A stretch of 54,388 nucleotides of DNA from DASPNM01 sp035626515 (GTDB taxonomy: Bacteria; Bacteroidota; Bacteroidia; Chitinophagales; Chitinophagaceae), in assembly GCA_035626515.1 (NCBI GenBank), contig DASPNM010000016.1, positions 1 through 54,388 of the forward strand. Direction: 5' to 3'. Both the position numbers and the translations under genes were made by a program. The first letter of the stretch is position 1. Each line of letters opens with the position of its first letter. Of the stretch, positions 1 through 7,937 are shown piece by piece. The notes under the pieces were generated by a model, which was not told the DNA's origin, did no database searches, and saw nothing but the letters and a program-made list of their open reading frames with translations.

Positions 1-186
1 TGTTATCAAAGATCGTCAGAACAGAATTTGAAAGCAAATCACAACTACGCCAGCACACGACACTCCTTCCCGTTGGATGTTATCAAAGATCGTCAGAACA
101 GAATTTGAAAGCAAATCACAACGCAGCTCCATGTCGATTGACCCATTTAAAGGATGTTATCAAAGATCGTCAGAACAGAATTTGAA
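1..186 (-). CRISPR. End of a type II-C-like CRISPR array (two full repeats, one truncated)
   Basis: Three copies of one repeat start on the plus strand at about 2 (cut by the window edge), 75 and 152, with an exact 77-bp period. The shared block is 48 bp (75-122), leaving 29-bp spacers at 46-74 and 123-151; 47/30 is equally possible. Read on the minus strand the repeat begins GTTGTGATTTGCTTTC, as I remember type II-C (Cas9) repeats of Bacteroides doing, so crRNA orientation is inferred to be minus. The third copy (152-186) stops matching after GAATTTGAA, so its crRNA-5' end is lost and the array ends here. The two spacers differ from each other. No cas gene or tracrRNA is visible; they would lie left of the window. 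Confidence 0.88.
88..115 (-). promoter_or_regulatory. Possible promoter inside the CRISPR repeat
   Basis: In crRNA orientation the intact repeat holds TTG at repeat bases 9-11, then 20 bases, then GATCTTTG at 32-39. This matches the Bacteroidetes promoter pattern TTG-N19-21-TAnnTTTG except for the first T of the -7 element. A start site about 5-7 bases further on would fall at the repeat-spacer junction, as with the repeat-borne promoters known from Neisseria type II-C arrays. The coordinates given are approximate and for the middle copy; the truncated copy lacks the TTG half. Function is inferred from motif and spacing only. Confidence 0.4.
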
Positions 187-345
187 TTGAGGACATTCGG
201 ATGAGGGCACAACTTCAGTCGCCCATGACCCAGTGCTGCCGGATCAAAAACAGATTCTGGGATTCTACTGCCTGAATTTTTGTAAATTTAGAATGGCCAC
301 CCATTAAATTAAACTATCGCATCACCTAACCTTAAACTCTTCATC
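187..345. other. Intergenic stretch between CRISPR remnant and first gene
   Basis: No open frame, tRNA or clear anti-repeat (tracrRNA) was seen here. TAAATTTA at about 281-288 is one base off the TAnnTTTG element and could belong to the promoter of the gene starting at 346, but no -33 TTG sits at the right distance. Confidence 0.4.
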
Positions 346-1890
346 ATGAAAAAGAATTACTTCCTCTCACTTTTTGGTGTTTTGTTTTTGGTATTTGCAG
401 CCGCAACCAGTTATTCTCAGTCAAAACACCGGCTTGTGGTAAAGGTTAGCGATGAAAGGAAAGAACCGGTCGAGGGTGCTTCGGTAAAGATCGAGTTCAA
501 AACAAATGCTTATACCGACTGGAAAAATGAAACTGCCGATTGGGAAGGATTCGTTTACCGCAACTATGTGGGTGCCGGTACATTTATAATTATGGTCAGC
601 GCCCCTGGCTTTAACACAGCGACACGAACAATAGTAGTAGATGCCAAGGATCCGTCGGGAGACATTCCTGTCTTCTTAACATTAGAAAGAAAGAAGGGTC
701 TAAAACTCGTTGTAGTTAACGTGTTTGAAAAGGGCAGCATGATGCCGCTTTATAATGCGCAAATATCGCTAAGAGGAAGTGTTCACAGGTATAATGGAGC
801 TACCAACAATGTGGGCGAGGCCGTCATACCTGTCGAACATGGGGATAATTATTCAGTTACCGTAACTCATGCAGGATACGAACCGGCACGGGGAAATATT
901 GCAATAAAGCAATTTAATGACGGCACGACCGAACACAGCCTGGCCTTTGAATTGATCCCCACCAACGAGGAAAAGCCAAAACCGCTTAATGTGTATGTCA
1001 TGGATAAGAATCGAAAACCCATTCAGGGAGCAACGGTATTGGTATTACCGGGTCGTTCAGCTGTTTCTAATGAACGCGGGTTTGCCCAGGCGGCCCATAA
1101 ACAGCAGCCCGGAGAGTATATAGATGTAACCGTTCAGGCAAACGGGTATAAGGACGGACATAAAAGAGTATTGGTCGGCACCAACCAGGGAACGGGCATT
1201 ACCAGGGCGGCGGACGCAGTAACCTTTGTATTAGAAAAAGGAGGGAATGTACGCGACGTATTCACTATTGTGATCGAAGTATTGGATGATCAGAATAATC
1301 AGCCGGTCAAAGGAGCTTCCGTTAAATTAGAACTATCAGATGGAACCTCACAAGCTGGTAGTACTGATTCGAAAGGCCTGGTAAAGTTTACCGATATGGA
1401 ATATGGCTATCAGGGTGTTTCAGCAAAAGTAAAAGTGAGCCACAAAGATTATAAAGAGAAATGGAGCGACATCGCAGAAGAGTTAATGAAAGCCGCAGAC
1501 TTGGATGAACGGAATTTTCTTGTTTCTCTTTCAAAAAAAGACGATGGCAACTGCAAGTCATCGGATGCGGAGGCTTTTTCAAAATTGGTGGGAAGCTGGA
1601 AAGGATACCGCATGCATGTTACACTTGGAGGATCCTGTAGTAACGTGACGGGCACATGGAAAGTCACCGAGTGGTGCGAAGGTGTGGATGAAACATATAA
1701 TTCATCTGTTGCCAGGGTTCAGGGTACGATTACCGGCAAGATGGAGAACGGATCATTACAACTGAAAATAAAGGCGCCGCCAAGTCCTAATAACGCAAAA
1801 GGGACGGATGTAACAGGTTCCTGCTATTTGCGCAGCGATGGATCGCTCTCATGTACATTTGGGTGTCCGGGAGAGCTTAAAAGACAATAA
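346..1890 (+). CDS. Secreted protein with tandem carboxypeptidase-regulatory-like beta-sandwich domains
   Basis: 514 residues. It has a clear signal peptide (MKKNYFLSLFGVLFLVFAAA, cleavage probably after YSQ). About four repeated modules follow, beginning near residues 29, 119, 213 and 307, each with the hydrophobic-strand plus P-V/I-x-G-A-x-V pattern (EPVEGASV, KPIQGATV, QPVKGASV) typical of CarboxypepD_reg/CNA-B-like Ig folds. A C-terminal ~100-residue domain starting LVGSWKGYRM carries several cysteines and looks like a small lipocalin-like barrel. No enzyme motif and no obvious T9SS tail are present. The gene is AT-richer than its neighbours and sits between a CRISPR remnant and the dcw cluster, so it may be accessory. 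The role is unknown; adhesion or surface structure is a guess. Confidence 0.75.
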   Translation: MKKNYFLSLFGVLFLVFAAATSYSQSKHRLVVKVSDERKEPVEGASVKIEFKTNAYTDWKNETADWEGFVYRNYVGAGTFIIMVSAPGFNTATRTIVVDAKDPSGDIPVFLTLERKKGLKLVVVNVFEKGSMMPLYNAQISLRGSVHRYNGATNNVGEAVIPVEHGDNYSVTVTHAGYEPARGNIAIKQFNDGTTEHSLAFELIPTNEEKPKPLNVYVMDKNRKPIQGATVLVLPGRSAVSNERGFAQAAHKQQPGEYIDVTVQANGYKDGHKRVLVGTNQGTGITRAADAVTFVLEKGGNVRDVFTIVIEVLDDQNNQPVKGASVKLELSDGTSQAGSTDSKGLVKFTDMEYGYQGVSAKVKVSHKDYKEKWSDIAEELMKAADLDERNFLVSLSKKDDGNCKSSDAEAFSKLVGSWKGYRMHVTLGGSCSNVTGTWKVTEWCEGVDETYNSSVARVQGTITGKMENGSLQLKIKAPPSPNNAKGTDVTGSCYLRSDGSLSCTFGCPGELKRQ

Positions 1891-2108
1891 AAAATATTTT
1901 GGAATCGCGAGGGACAAATGCCTGAAAGACGGCATGATGAGAGAGTCGGTCTTTACTGTAAAAAGGGTGAGATCTTAGAAAGATCAATTCCTTTCGAAAC
2001 AGGCAAGCCAAACACCACTCCCGACTATCGATTATCGACTATCAACTACCACACTCCTTCAGCCTGCATCCTCCATCGCAGAGTATACCCTCCAATAAAC
2101 AAAAGAAA
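1891..2108. other. Intergenic region, no gene supported
   Basis: An open frame at 1918-2118 has no recognisable protein features. It runs through text such as CGACTATCGATTATCGAC (about 2022-2039), an intergenic direct-repeat style seen in Bacteroidota. I see nothing else here. Confidence 0.4.
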
Positions 2109-2128
2109 CCCCCGATAGAAATCGGGGG
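2109..2128 (-). terminator. Rho-independent-like terminator of the dcw cluster
   Basis: A perfect 8-bp stem (CCCCCGAT at 2109-2116 with ATCGGGGG at 2121-2128) closes a 4-base loop. Read on the minus strand it is followed by TTTCTTTTGTTT, a T-rich tract. It lies about 85 bases after the ftsZ stop and is the natural end of the minus-strand dcw transcript. Confidence 0.65.
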
Positions 2129-2164
2129 AAACAACTAAAAACACTAGCTGGTTAAAGCTCAAGG

Positions 2165-2194
2165 CCCGCCCGGAACAACACCCGGTCGGACGGG
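2165..2194 (-). terminator. Second GC-rich hairpin just after ftsZ
   Basis: CCCGCCCG (2165-2172) and CGGACGGG (2187-2194) form an 8-bp stem with one G-U pair in minus-strand RNA and a 14-base loop. There is no T tract, so it may be a stabilising 3' hairpin or a pause site rather than a terminator by itself. It begins 19 bases past the ftsZ stop. Confidence 0.4.
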
Positions 2195-2212
2195 TCTTCA
2201 TTGGAACGGTGG

Positions 2213-4018
2213 CTAGTCCGGTTTTTTTCCGTCCAGGAACGTGTTGATCGTACTGATCCGTGCCTGGTTCTTCTCATCGGTCTTCACTTCGTAGTTGCTG
2301 TAAAAATTCTCTACCGAAGTGTTGCCGGTATAGAATTCCATGTTGCGGCGGATATAGGCCGGCACAGTCTCAAATTCACTGTTCGGGTCGGCCGCGTTCA
2401 CATTGAACGAAAGGTTGCGAAGCTTCTGCAACCGCTCGGCCGCCCTACGTTGCTGCTCCCCGGTTTCGTCCCGAAATTCGGGTTCCTCTTGCGCGGGTGA
2501 AGCAGCCGTCTGAACCTGATGGGCCAACGGCAAATCCGCCGCCGGAATGTCATCCCGCTCGACCAGGTGCATTTGCAGCTCGACAAGTTCGTCTTCTTCG
2601 CTGCTTGCAGGTGCCGCCGGGACCGGTTCTTCTGCAGAACTGTTTGAGGACTGGGCCTCTGCTTGTGATTCTGCGTAGATATTGGATGGTCTGGCCAGGT
2701 AACCGCCCGATGCTGCAGACACCGGGTTCGCAGTTTCCTGCTTCAATTCTTCAGTTTGTTTCGTCGGCACAGCATTCTTTGTGCCCTGCTGCTTCAAAGA
2801 TTTCGAGGGCTCCGGGGTCAGCTCCCACCGAATCAGTTCGGCCTCGGTCTCACGGATGTCCGTGAAATCGAACACCGGAGCGGTAGTCGTCAGATTGCTC
2901 TCTACGAGCTTTGGAGCCAGCGGATCAACTTTCGGCACCAGAATATCCTTCGGCTCTTCTTTCACCTTTTCCTCCTGCACCTCGCCCAGCACCATCACGA
3001 TCTTTTCCTCCGATTTCCCCGGCTTGCGGATCGACGGCTGCGTAAACGGATCCCGGTGCTCGAAGCCCGTCGCGATGAGCGTGATGCCCAGCTTGTCGCC
3101 GAGATTGTTGTCGTATCCCATTCCCAGGATCACATCGGTGTTGTCGCCGGCCTGCGTGAGCAGGTAGGTCTGGATCACTTCCACCTCGTCCATCGTGAAT
3201 TCATGTTCACCTTCCGCAGAATTGATGTTGATGAGGATCCACTTCGCGCCGCGGATATCGTTGTCGTTGAGGAGCGGCGAGCTGAGGGCTTCTTCGATAG
3301 CGCGCTGAGCGCGGTTCTCCCCCGAAGCGGCCGCGTTTCCAAGGATCGCCACACCCCCGTTGCGCATGACGGTGCAGACATCTGCGAAATCCACGTTGAT
3401 CTGCCCGGTGCTGTTGATGACGTCGGTGATGCACTTGGCCGCAGTGGCAAGCACGTTATCCGCTTTTTCGAATGCCTCGCGCATTTTCAAGTTGCCGAAC
3501 TGGTGACGCAATTTGTCGTTGCTGATCACCAGCAGCGTGTCCACGTACTGCTTCAACGTTTTGATTCCTTCTTCCGCCTGCTGCTGCCGCTTTTTTCCTT
3601 CATAAGCAAAGGGAGTAGTTACGATGCCAACCGTAAGGATGCCTAAATCCCGGCACACCTTGGCGATGATCGGCGCGCCTCCCGTTCCGGTACCGCCACC
3701 CATGCCCGCAGTAATGAAAGCCATCTTGGTATTTACTTCCAAAATGCGGCGAATCTCTTCCAGTGATTCTTCTGTCGCCTGCCGCCCGATCTCCGGGTTC
3801 GCCCCGGCACCGAGGCCCTGTGTAAGATGCGGACCAAGTTGTACGCGATTCGGTATGCGGCTGCTGGCAAGTGCCTGCGCGTCGGTATTGCAGATAATGA
3901 AATTGACTCCCTCAATCTGCTGGCTGAACATGTAGTTTACCGCATTTCCGCCACCACCACCCACACCGATCACTTTCAGGATGGAGGATTTTTCTTTAGG
4001 CAGATCAAAATGTATCAT
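2213..4018 (-). CDS. ftsZ: Cell division protein FtsZ (long-linker form)
   Basis: Tubulin-like GTPase that polymerises into the division ring. About 601 residues from the chosen start MIHFDLPKEK. An in-frame ATG 24 bases upstream (4042) is possible, but the chosen start leaves the usual short N-tail. The GTP-binding glycine motif is at ~17-24, the tubulin signature GGGTGTG at ~107-113, and the GTPase core ends near residue 320. A ~250-residue Gln/Glu/Pro/Ala-rich linker follows, then a C-terminal peptide (STINTFLDGKKPD) resembling the conserved tail that binds FtsA. FtsZ of most bacteria is near 380-400 residues, so the excess is all linker. It is the last gene of the dcw cluster, 47 bases or more after ftsA. 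Confidence 0.97.
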   Translation of the reverse strand: MIHFDLPKEKSSILKVIGVGGGGGNAVNYMFSQQIEGVNFIICNTDAQALASSRIPNRVQLGPHLTQGLGAGANPEIGRQATEESLEEIRRILEVNTKMAFITAGMGGGTGTGGAPIIAKVCRDLGILTVGIVTTPFAYEGKKRQQQAEEGIKTLKQYVDTLLVISNDKLRHQFGNLKMREAFEKADNVLATAAKCITDVINSTGQINVDFADVCTVMRNGGVAILGNAAASGENRAQRAIEEALSSPLLNDNDIRGAKWILININSAEGEHEFTMDEVEVIQTYLLTQAGDNTDVILGMGYDNNLGDKLGITLIATGFEHRDPFTQPSIRKPGKSEEKIVMVLGEVQEEKVKEEPKDILVPKVDPLAPKLVESNLTTTAPVFDFTDIRETEAELIRWELTPEPSKSLKQQGTKNAVPTKQTEELKQETANPVSAASGGYLARPSNIYAESQAEAQSSNSSAEEPVPAAPASSEEDELVELQMHLVERDDIPAADLPLAHQVQTAASPAQEEPEFRDETGEQQRRAAERLQKLRNLSFNVNAADPNSEFETVPAYIRRNMEFYTGNTSVENFYSNYEVKTDEKNQARISTINTFLDGKKPD

Positions 4019-4089
4019 AGCATTAGAATTTATGGCTCTCACAAGCCGTTTGGTAATGGGTTAGTTTTTCTTTTGCTGCATAGTTTGAT

Positions 4090-5463
4090 TTAAAGATGCC
4101 GGTCCTCCTCTTCCTTGAACAGGTCGATGATGCGGTCCTTGAACTTGCCCCAGAATCCCTGCAGATTCTTTCTCCCGTTCATCGTTTGCGGAGCCACTTC
4201 CACCATTTCCTCCTCCCCGTTCTCTTCGCGCGCCTGCTGCTTCAGGCCGGCGGGCACTTCCACCTTGCGGAATTCTCTTTCAAACTCTTTGCGCTTGTGC
4301 TCGTAATCATCGTATCCTTTCAGGATAAGGCCGATGCAGGTTGAGTAAGTGGGTTTCGCCAGCTCTTCGATATGTCCCGCGGCCAGGTGCTCGTTCGGGT
4401 AACCGATGCGCGCGGGCAAACCGGTAACATATTCGGTAAGCTGGATCAGGTGCTTGAGCTGCGACCCGCCGCCGGTAAGGATGATCCCACCATTAAGCAT
4501 CCGGTTGTCGAGCCCCACCTGCTTGAGGTGGTACGTAACAAAGTCCATGATCTCGCTCATCCGCGCCTGGATGATGTTGGCGAGGTTCTTCACGCTGATC
4601 TCCTTGGCGGGCATGCCACGCAGCCCGGGTATCGTGATGTATGCGTTCGCCTTGGCCTCGTTCGCCAGCGCCGACCCGAACTGTACCTTCATCTGTTCAG
4701 CCTGTGTTTTCAGCACACCGAGGCCCGTCTTGATATCGTTCGTTATGTTTTCCCCCGCGAAAGGGATAACGGCCGTATGCTTCAATATTCCTTCGTAAAA
4801 AACTGCGAGGTCGGTTGTGCCGCCCCCGATGTCTACGATGGCAACACCCGCTTCGAGATCCTCCTGGCCCATTACCGCCGAAGAAGACGCGAGCGGCTGC
4901 AGGACGAGATCTTTCGTGTGCAGGCTGGCCTTTTCCACGCTGCGGTTGATGTTCTTGATGGCGTTCTTGTCGCCGGTGATGATGTGGAAGTTGGCCCCGA
5001 TTTTTACGCCGCCATACCCGATGGGATTGGGAATGTTCTGGAAATTATCTACTGTGAATTCCTGGGGGATGACGTCAATGATCTGGTCGCCGGCCGGAAT
5101 GTAGGTCTTGTACTGATCGTCGATGAGCTGATCGATCTCTTTTTGAGTGATCTCCTCATCGGTACGCTGCCGTACAATGTCGCCGCGGGTCTGGAGACTT
5201 TTGATGTGGTGCCCCGCAATCCCGACATAGACCTCCCGAATGTCGAGGTTCGGGTTGGAGGCAAAGCAGTTTTCCAAAGCCGTTCGGATGGCCTTGATGG
5301 TCTCGTCGATGTTGAGCACCTGTCCGTGCTTCACACCGTTGGAATTGGATTTTCCGAACCCAAGGATCTCCAGCTTGCCGAACTCGTTCTTGCGCCCGGC
5401 GATCACTGCGATCTTGGTCGTGCCAATATCCAGACCGACAATAATGGGTTGTTCGTTGTTCAT
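4090..5463 (-). CDS. ftsA: Cell division protein FtsA
   Basis: Actin-like ATPase that tethers FtsZ filaments to the inner membrane. About 457 residues from MNNEQPIIVGLDIGTTKIA. A 14-residue upstream extension in the same frame (from 5505) would overlap the ftsQ stop and lies before the conserved start of the family, so it was not used. The phosphate-1 motif LDIGTTK is near residue 10, and VAIVDIGGGTTDLAVF is the phosphate-2 region. The C-terminus GFWGKFKDRIIDLF reads as the amphipathic membrane-binding helix. It lies between ftsQ and ftsZ as in most dcw clusters. Confidence 0.97.
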   Translation of the reverse strand: MNNEQPIIVGLDIGTTKIAVIAGRKNEFGKLEILGFGKSNSNGVKHGQVLNIDETIKAIRTALENCFASNPNLDIREVYVGIAGHHIKSLQTRGDIVRQRTDEEITQKEIDQLIDDQYKTYIPAGDQIIDVIPQEFTVDNFQNIPNPIGYGGVKIGANFHIITGDKNAIKNINRSVEKASLHTKDLVLQPLASSSAVMGQEDLEAGVAIVDIGGGTTDLAVFYEGILKHTAVIPFAGENITNDIKTGLGVLKTQAEQMKVQFGSALANEAKANAYITIPGLRGMPAKEISVKNLANIIQARMSEIMDFVTYHLKQVGLDNRMLNGGIILTGGGSQLKHLIQLTEYVTGLPARIGYPNEHLAAGHIEELAKPTYSTCIGLILKGYDDYEHKRKEFEREFRKVEVPAGLKQQAREENGEEEMVEVAPQTMNGRKNLQGFWGKFKDRIIDLFKEEEDRHL

Positions 5464-5494
5464 AGAAGTTGTTTTTAGTTGTTGTTTAAATATG

Positions 5495-6466
5495 TCATGG
5501 GACATTTTCCGTTATAATCGCGTCCGGCAGCCTCCTGGGCATCACCGCCTTCGGCACCCGCGTTTCTGTTGCCGGCAACTTGTCTTCACGAACCGTTTTT
5601 TCCAGCTGTTCCTTCGGTTCCTCCGCGCGGACGGGCTGCAGGAGCTTCTCCACATTCTTCCGAAGCTGCACAGAATCCACAGTCTTCTTTTCATTCACTC
5701 TGGTCGCCACTATTTGTCCGCGGTACTGCACGTCGATTACCGGGTAGCGGCTGAATCCCGCGGGGCGCAGCACGTTGCGGTAAAAGAGAAACAGGCGGTG
5801 AAATTTTTTCTCGACATCCGCAGCGTCGCCCAGCTTCACGAGATGGTTGCCGAGGAGCGGCACCATTTCGAATTTCCTTTCGGGGGTGATGTCTATCTGC
5901 GCCACCTGCGCGTTCCAGAATGGATCGCGAAGCACGTAGAGCGCTATCGTGCGAACCTCGCGGGCAAGAAGACTGTCCTTCTTCAGCCACGTGCGCCGGT
6001 CGGGAAACCCGGTGAACAGGGGTACGCGGGCGCTGACGCGGTCGGAGAGCGGAAGGCGGCTGCAAAAACTGTCGATATAATAAGAGTCGCCCGACACCGT
6101 AAAGAGCCTGGCGATCGGGGTCTTTTCCTTCACGTTCAGGTGCAGCAAATTCCTGCTGTCGAAGTAGAGCTGGGCTTCTTCGACCCAGGGGTTCTTTATC
6201 AGAGCGGCTTCGAGCTGATCGAGTCGAAACGCGGACAGCGGTTTTCCTGCAAGCTCACCGCCTGCGGTCCGGCGCAGCTGCGCGGCCAGCTCGGCGCGAT
6301 CAAGGAACCGCACCGGCCCGCCGCCGCGGATGCTGATGGAAAGTCCGCTGCAGCGTCCCGATTTCTGTTTCTGCATGGCAGCGGCGAGCAGTATCACCAG
6401 GCCTCCGCCGATGCAGAACCAGAGTGTGATGAAAAATAATCTTCGTATGGTGGCTTTTGCGTTCAC
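5495..6466 (-). CDS. ftsQ: Cell division protein FtsQ/DivIB
   Basis: Single-pass membrane protein of the divisome FtsQ-FtsL-FtsB complex. 323 residues with a short basic N-terminus, one membrane helix at ~9-30 (LFFITLWFCIGGGLVILLAA), and a periplasmic region. A POTRA-like part holds ALIKNPWVEEAQLYFDSRNLLHLNVKEKTPIARLF in separate conserved blocks (NPWVEEA, VKEKTPIA). The Pro/Glu/Lys-rich C-terminal tail (~270-323) is variable in the family. The assignment rests on membrane topology, the NPWV/EKTP pattern and position between murC and ftsA. Confidence 0.88.
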   Translation of the reverse strand: MNAKATIRRLFFITLWFCIGGGLVILLAAAMQKQKSGRCSGLSISIRGGGPVRFLDRAELAAQLRRTAGGELAGKPLSAFRLDQLEAALIKNPWVEEAQLYFDSRNLLHLNVKEKTPIARLFTVSGDSYYIDSFCSRLPLSDRVSARVPLFTGFPDRRTWLKKDSLLAREVRTIALYVLRDPFWNAQVAQIDITPERKFEMVPLLGNHLVKLGDAADVEKKFHRLFLFYRNVLRPAGFSRYPVIDVQYRGQIVATRVNEKKTVDSVQLRKNVEKLLQPVRAEEPKEQLEKTVREDKLPATETRVPKAVMPRRLPDAIITENVP

Positions 6467-6467
6467 T

Positions 6468-7937
6468 TCAGGCAGTTCTCAATATTTCGCGGATCGGGTC
6501 AACCAGCAGATCAATGTCGCCTGCTCCGGCCGTGATCAGCAGGTCCCCGAATTCCGGGTTCATGCCTTTCATATATTCCGTACGGAGCCATTCCATTAGC
6601 TCCGGTTTGGTTTTTACGGTCACCTTCGCGCGCTCCATCCTGTCGCGGATCATCTCACTGCTCACTCCCCCGATCGGCAGCTCGCGTGCGGGGTAGATCG
6701 GCAGCAGGACCGCTTCATCCGCGAGGTCCAGCGCCGCCGCGAAACCTACGGCCAGGTCGCGCGTGCGCGTGTACAGGTGCGGCTGGAAGATAATTGTGCA
6801 CCGGTATTGCCGGAACAGGGATCGCGCTCCGCTGATCAGAGCCCGCAGCTCTTCGGGATGGTGCGCATAATCGTCAACGAACACAAGCTTTCTGCTGCCA
6901 GGCGGAATCACGTATTCAAACCGGCGTCGCACTCCCCGGAAGGAATCGAGAGCGTCGCGGATTTTTTCCGGATCAATCTCCAAAGAGCTGGCGACGGTTA
7001 CCGCCGCGACGGCATTTTCCACGTTGTGCATGCCGCCCATATTCAGTTTCAGGTTCTCAATGGTCTCATTCCCCACCTGCACGTCAAATTCATAGGTGCC
7101 GCTTTCCATCCTGATGTTTGCGGCAAAAGCATCAGCACTGTCGTTTTGCAAACTGTAGCGCAGGTGCCTGCCTGCAACCAGTTCGCGGCTTCGGGCAAGG
7201 CCGAACTTGCTCACGAGCATACCTGAGCTGCGAATGCGGCGGCTGAATTCGAGAAACGCTTCTTCCATTGCTTCGGCAGTGCCGTACACATCCAGGTGGT
7301 CGGGGTCCATGGCCGAAACCACGGCGACGTCGGGATCCAGTTTCAAAAAGCTCCGGTCGTATTCGTCAGCCTCCAGCACAAACACGTTGTTGTCCGACCC
7401 CCAGTAATTCGTATCATAATTCACCGAAATCCCCCCGAGGAATGCCGTACAACCATACCCGCTGTGGCGCAACAAATGCGCAATCATCGTAGTGATGGTC
7501 GTTTTGCCATGCGTCCCGGCGACGCAGATATTAAAAGAACTACGTGTTACCAGTTGCAATACTTCACTTCGCTTCAGAACCGGGTATCCCGCGCTCCGAT
7601 AAAATTCGAGTTCGCGGTGATCGGGCGGAACGGCCGGAGTATACACCACCAGCTGTACGTCCTTCGGAGCAAGCGAGGGATCATCTTCGTAATGAATGTT
7701 CACCCCCGCAACTTCGAGCTCTTTCGTCAGCGCCGATTGCGTACGATCGTACCCGCTTACGCGCACACCGCGCGAGTCAAAGAACCTTGCCAGCGCACTC
7801 ATTCCAATCCCCCCGATGCCGATAAAGTGAACCGCCTGCGGCATCGGCCATTCCGCCGCTCCCCCAAAAGGGGAATTCATAAGGACAGTATTTCGAAACT
7901 TTTCTCCCGGTTGCTCTATTCTTCTTTCAATTCCCAT
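6468..7937 (-). CDS. murC: UDP-N-acetylmuramate--L-alanine ligase MurC
   Basis: ATP-dependent ligase adding the first amino acid, L-Ala, to UDP-MurNAc in the cytoplasm. 489 residues. The Rossmann motif HFIGIGGIGMSALA is at ~37-50, the ATP loop GTHGKTT at 141-147, and EADEYDRSFL and the DDYAHHP motif of the Mur ligases are further on. The start codon overlaps the murG stop by one base (TAATG), which supports the long start through translational coupling. This leaves an unusual ~32-residue N-terminal extension before the conserved PQAVHFIGIGG; a start at residue 20 or 32 is also possible. It ends one base before ftsQ begins. Confidence 0.96.
   Translation of the reverse strand: MGIERRIEQPGEKFRNTVLMNSPFGGAAEWPMPQAVHFIGIGGIGMSALARFFDSRGVRVSGYDRTQSALTKELEVAGVNIHYEDDPSLAPKDVQLVVYTPAVPPDHRELEFYRSAGYPVLKRSEVLQLVTRSSFNICVAGTHGKTTITTMIAHLLRHSGYGCTAFLGGISVNYDTNYWGSDNNVFVLEADEYDRSFLKLDPDVAVVSAMDPDHLDVYGTAEAMEEAFLEFSRRIRSSGMLVSKFGLARSRELVAGRHLRYSLQNDSADAFAANIRMESGTYEFDVQVGNETIENLKLNMGGMHNVENAVAAVTVASSLEIDPEKIRDALDSFRGVRRRFEYVIPPGSRKLVFVDDYAHHPEELRALISGARSLFRQYRCTIIFQPHLYTRTRDLAVGFAAALDLADEAVLLPIYPARELPIGGVSSEMIRDRMERAKVTVKTKPELMEWLRTEYMKGMNPEFGDLLITAGAGDIDLLVDPIREILRTA

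Noticed and set aside
187..345. Possible tracrRNA next to the CRISPR array
   Set aside because: No stretch complementary to the repeat's first ~20 bases in either orientation was found, apart from the truncated repeat itself.
1918..2118. 66-codon open frame after the first gene
   Set aside because: No signal, domain or codon pattern; it crosses repetitive intergenic text and the left edge of the hairpin at 2109.
2756..3646. Long antisense frames over ftsZ, ftsA and ftsQ (also 4372-5478 and 5240-6439)
   Set aside because: They mirror GC-rich coding genes with clear family motifs on the minus strand and have no domain features of their own.
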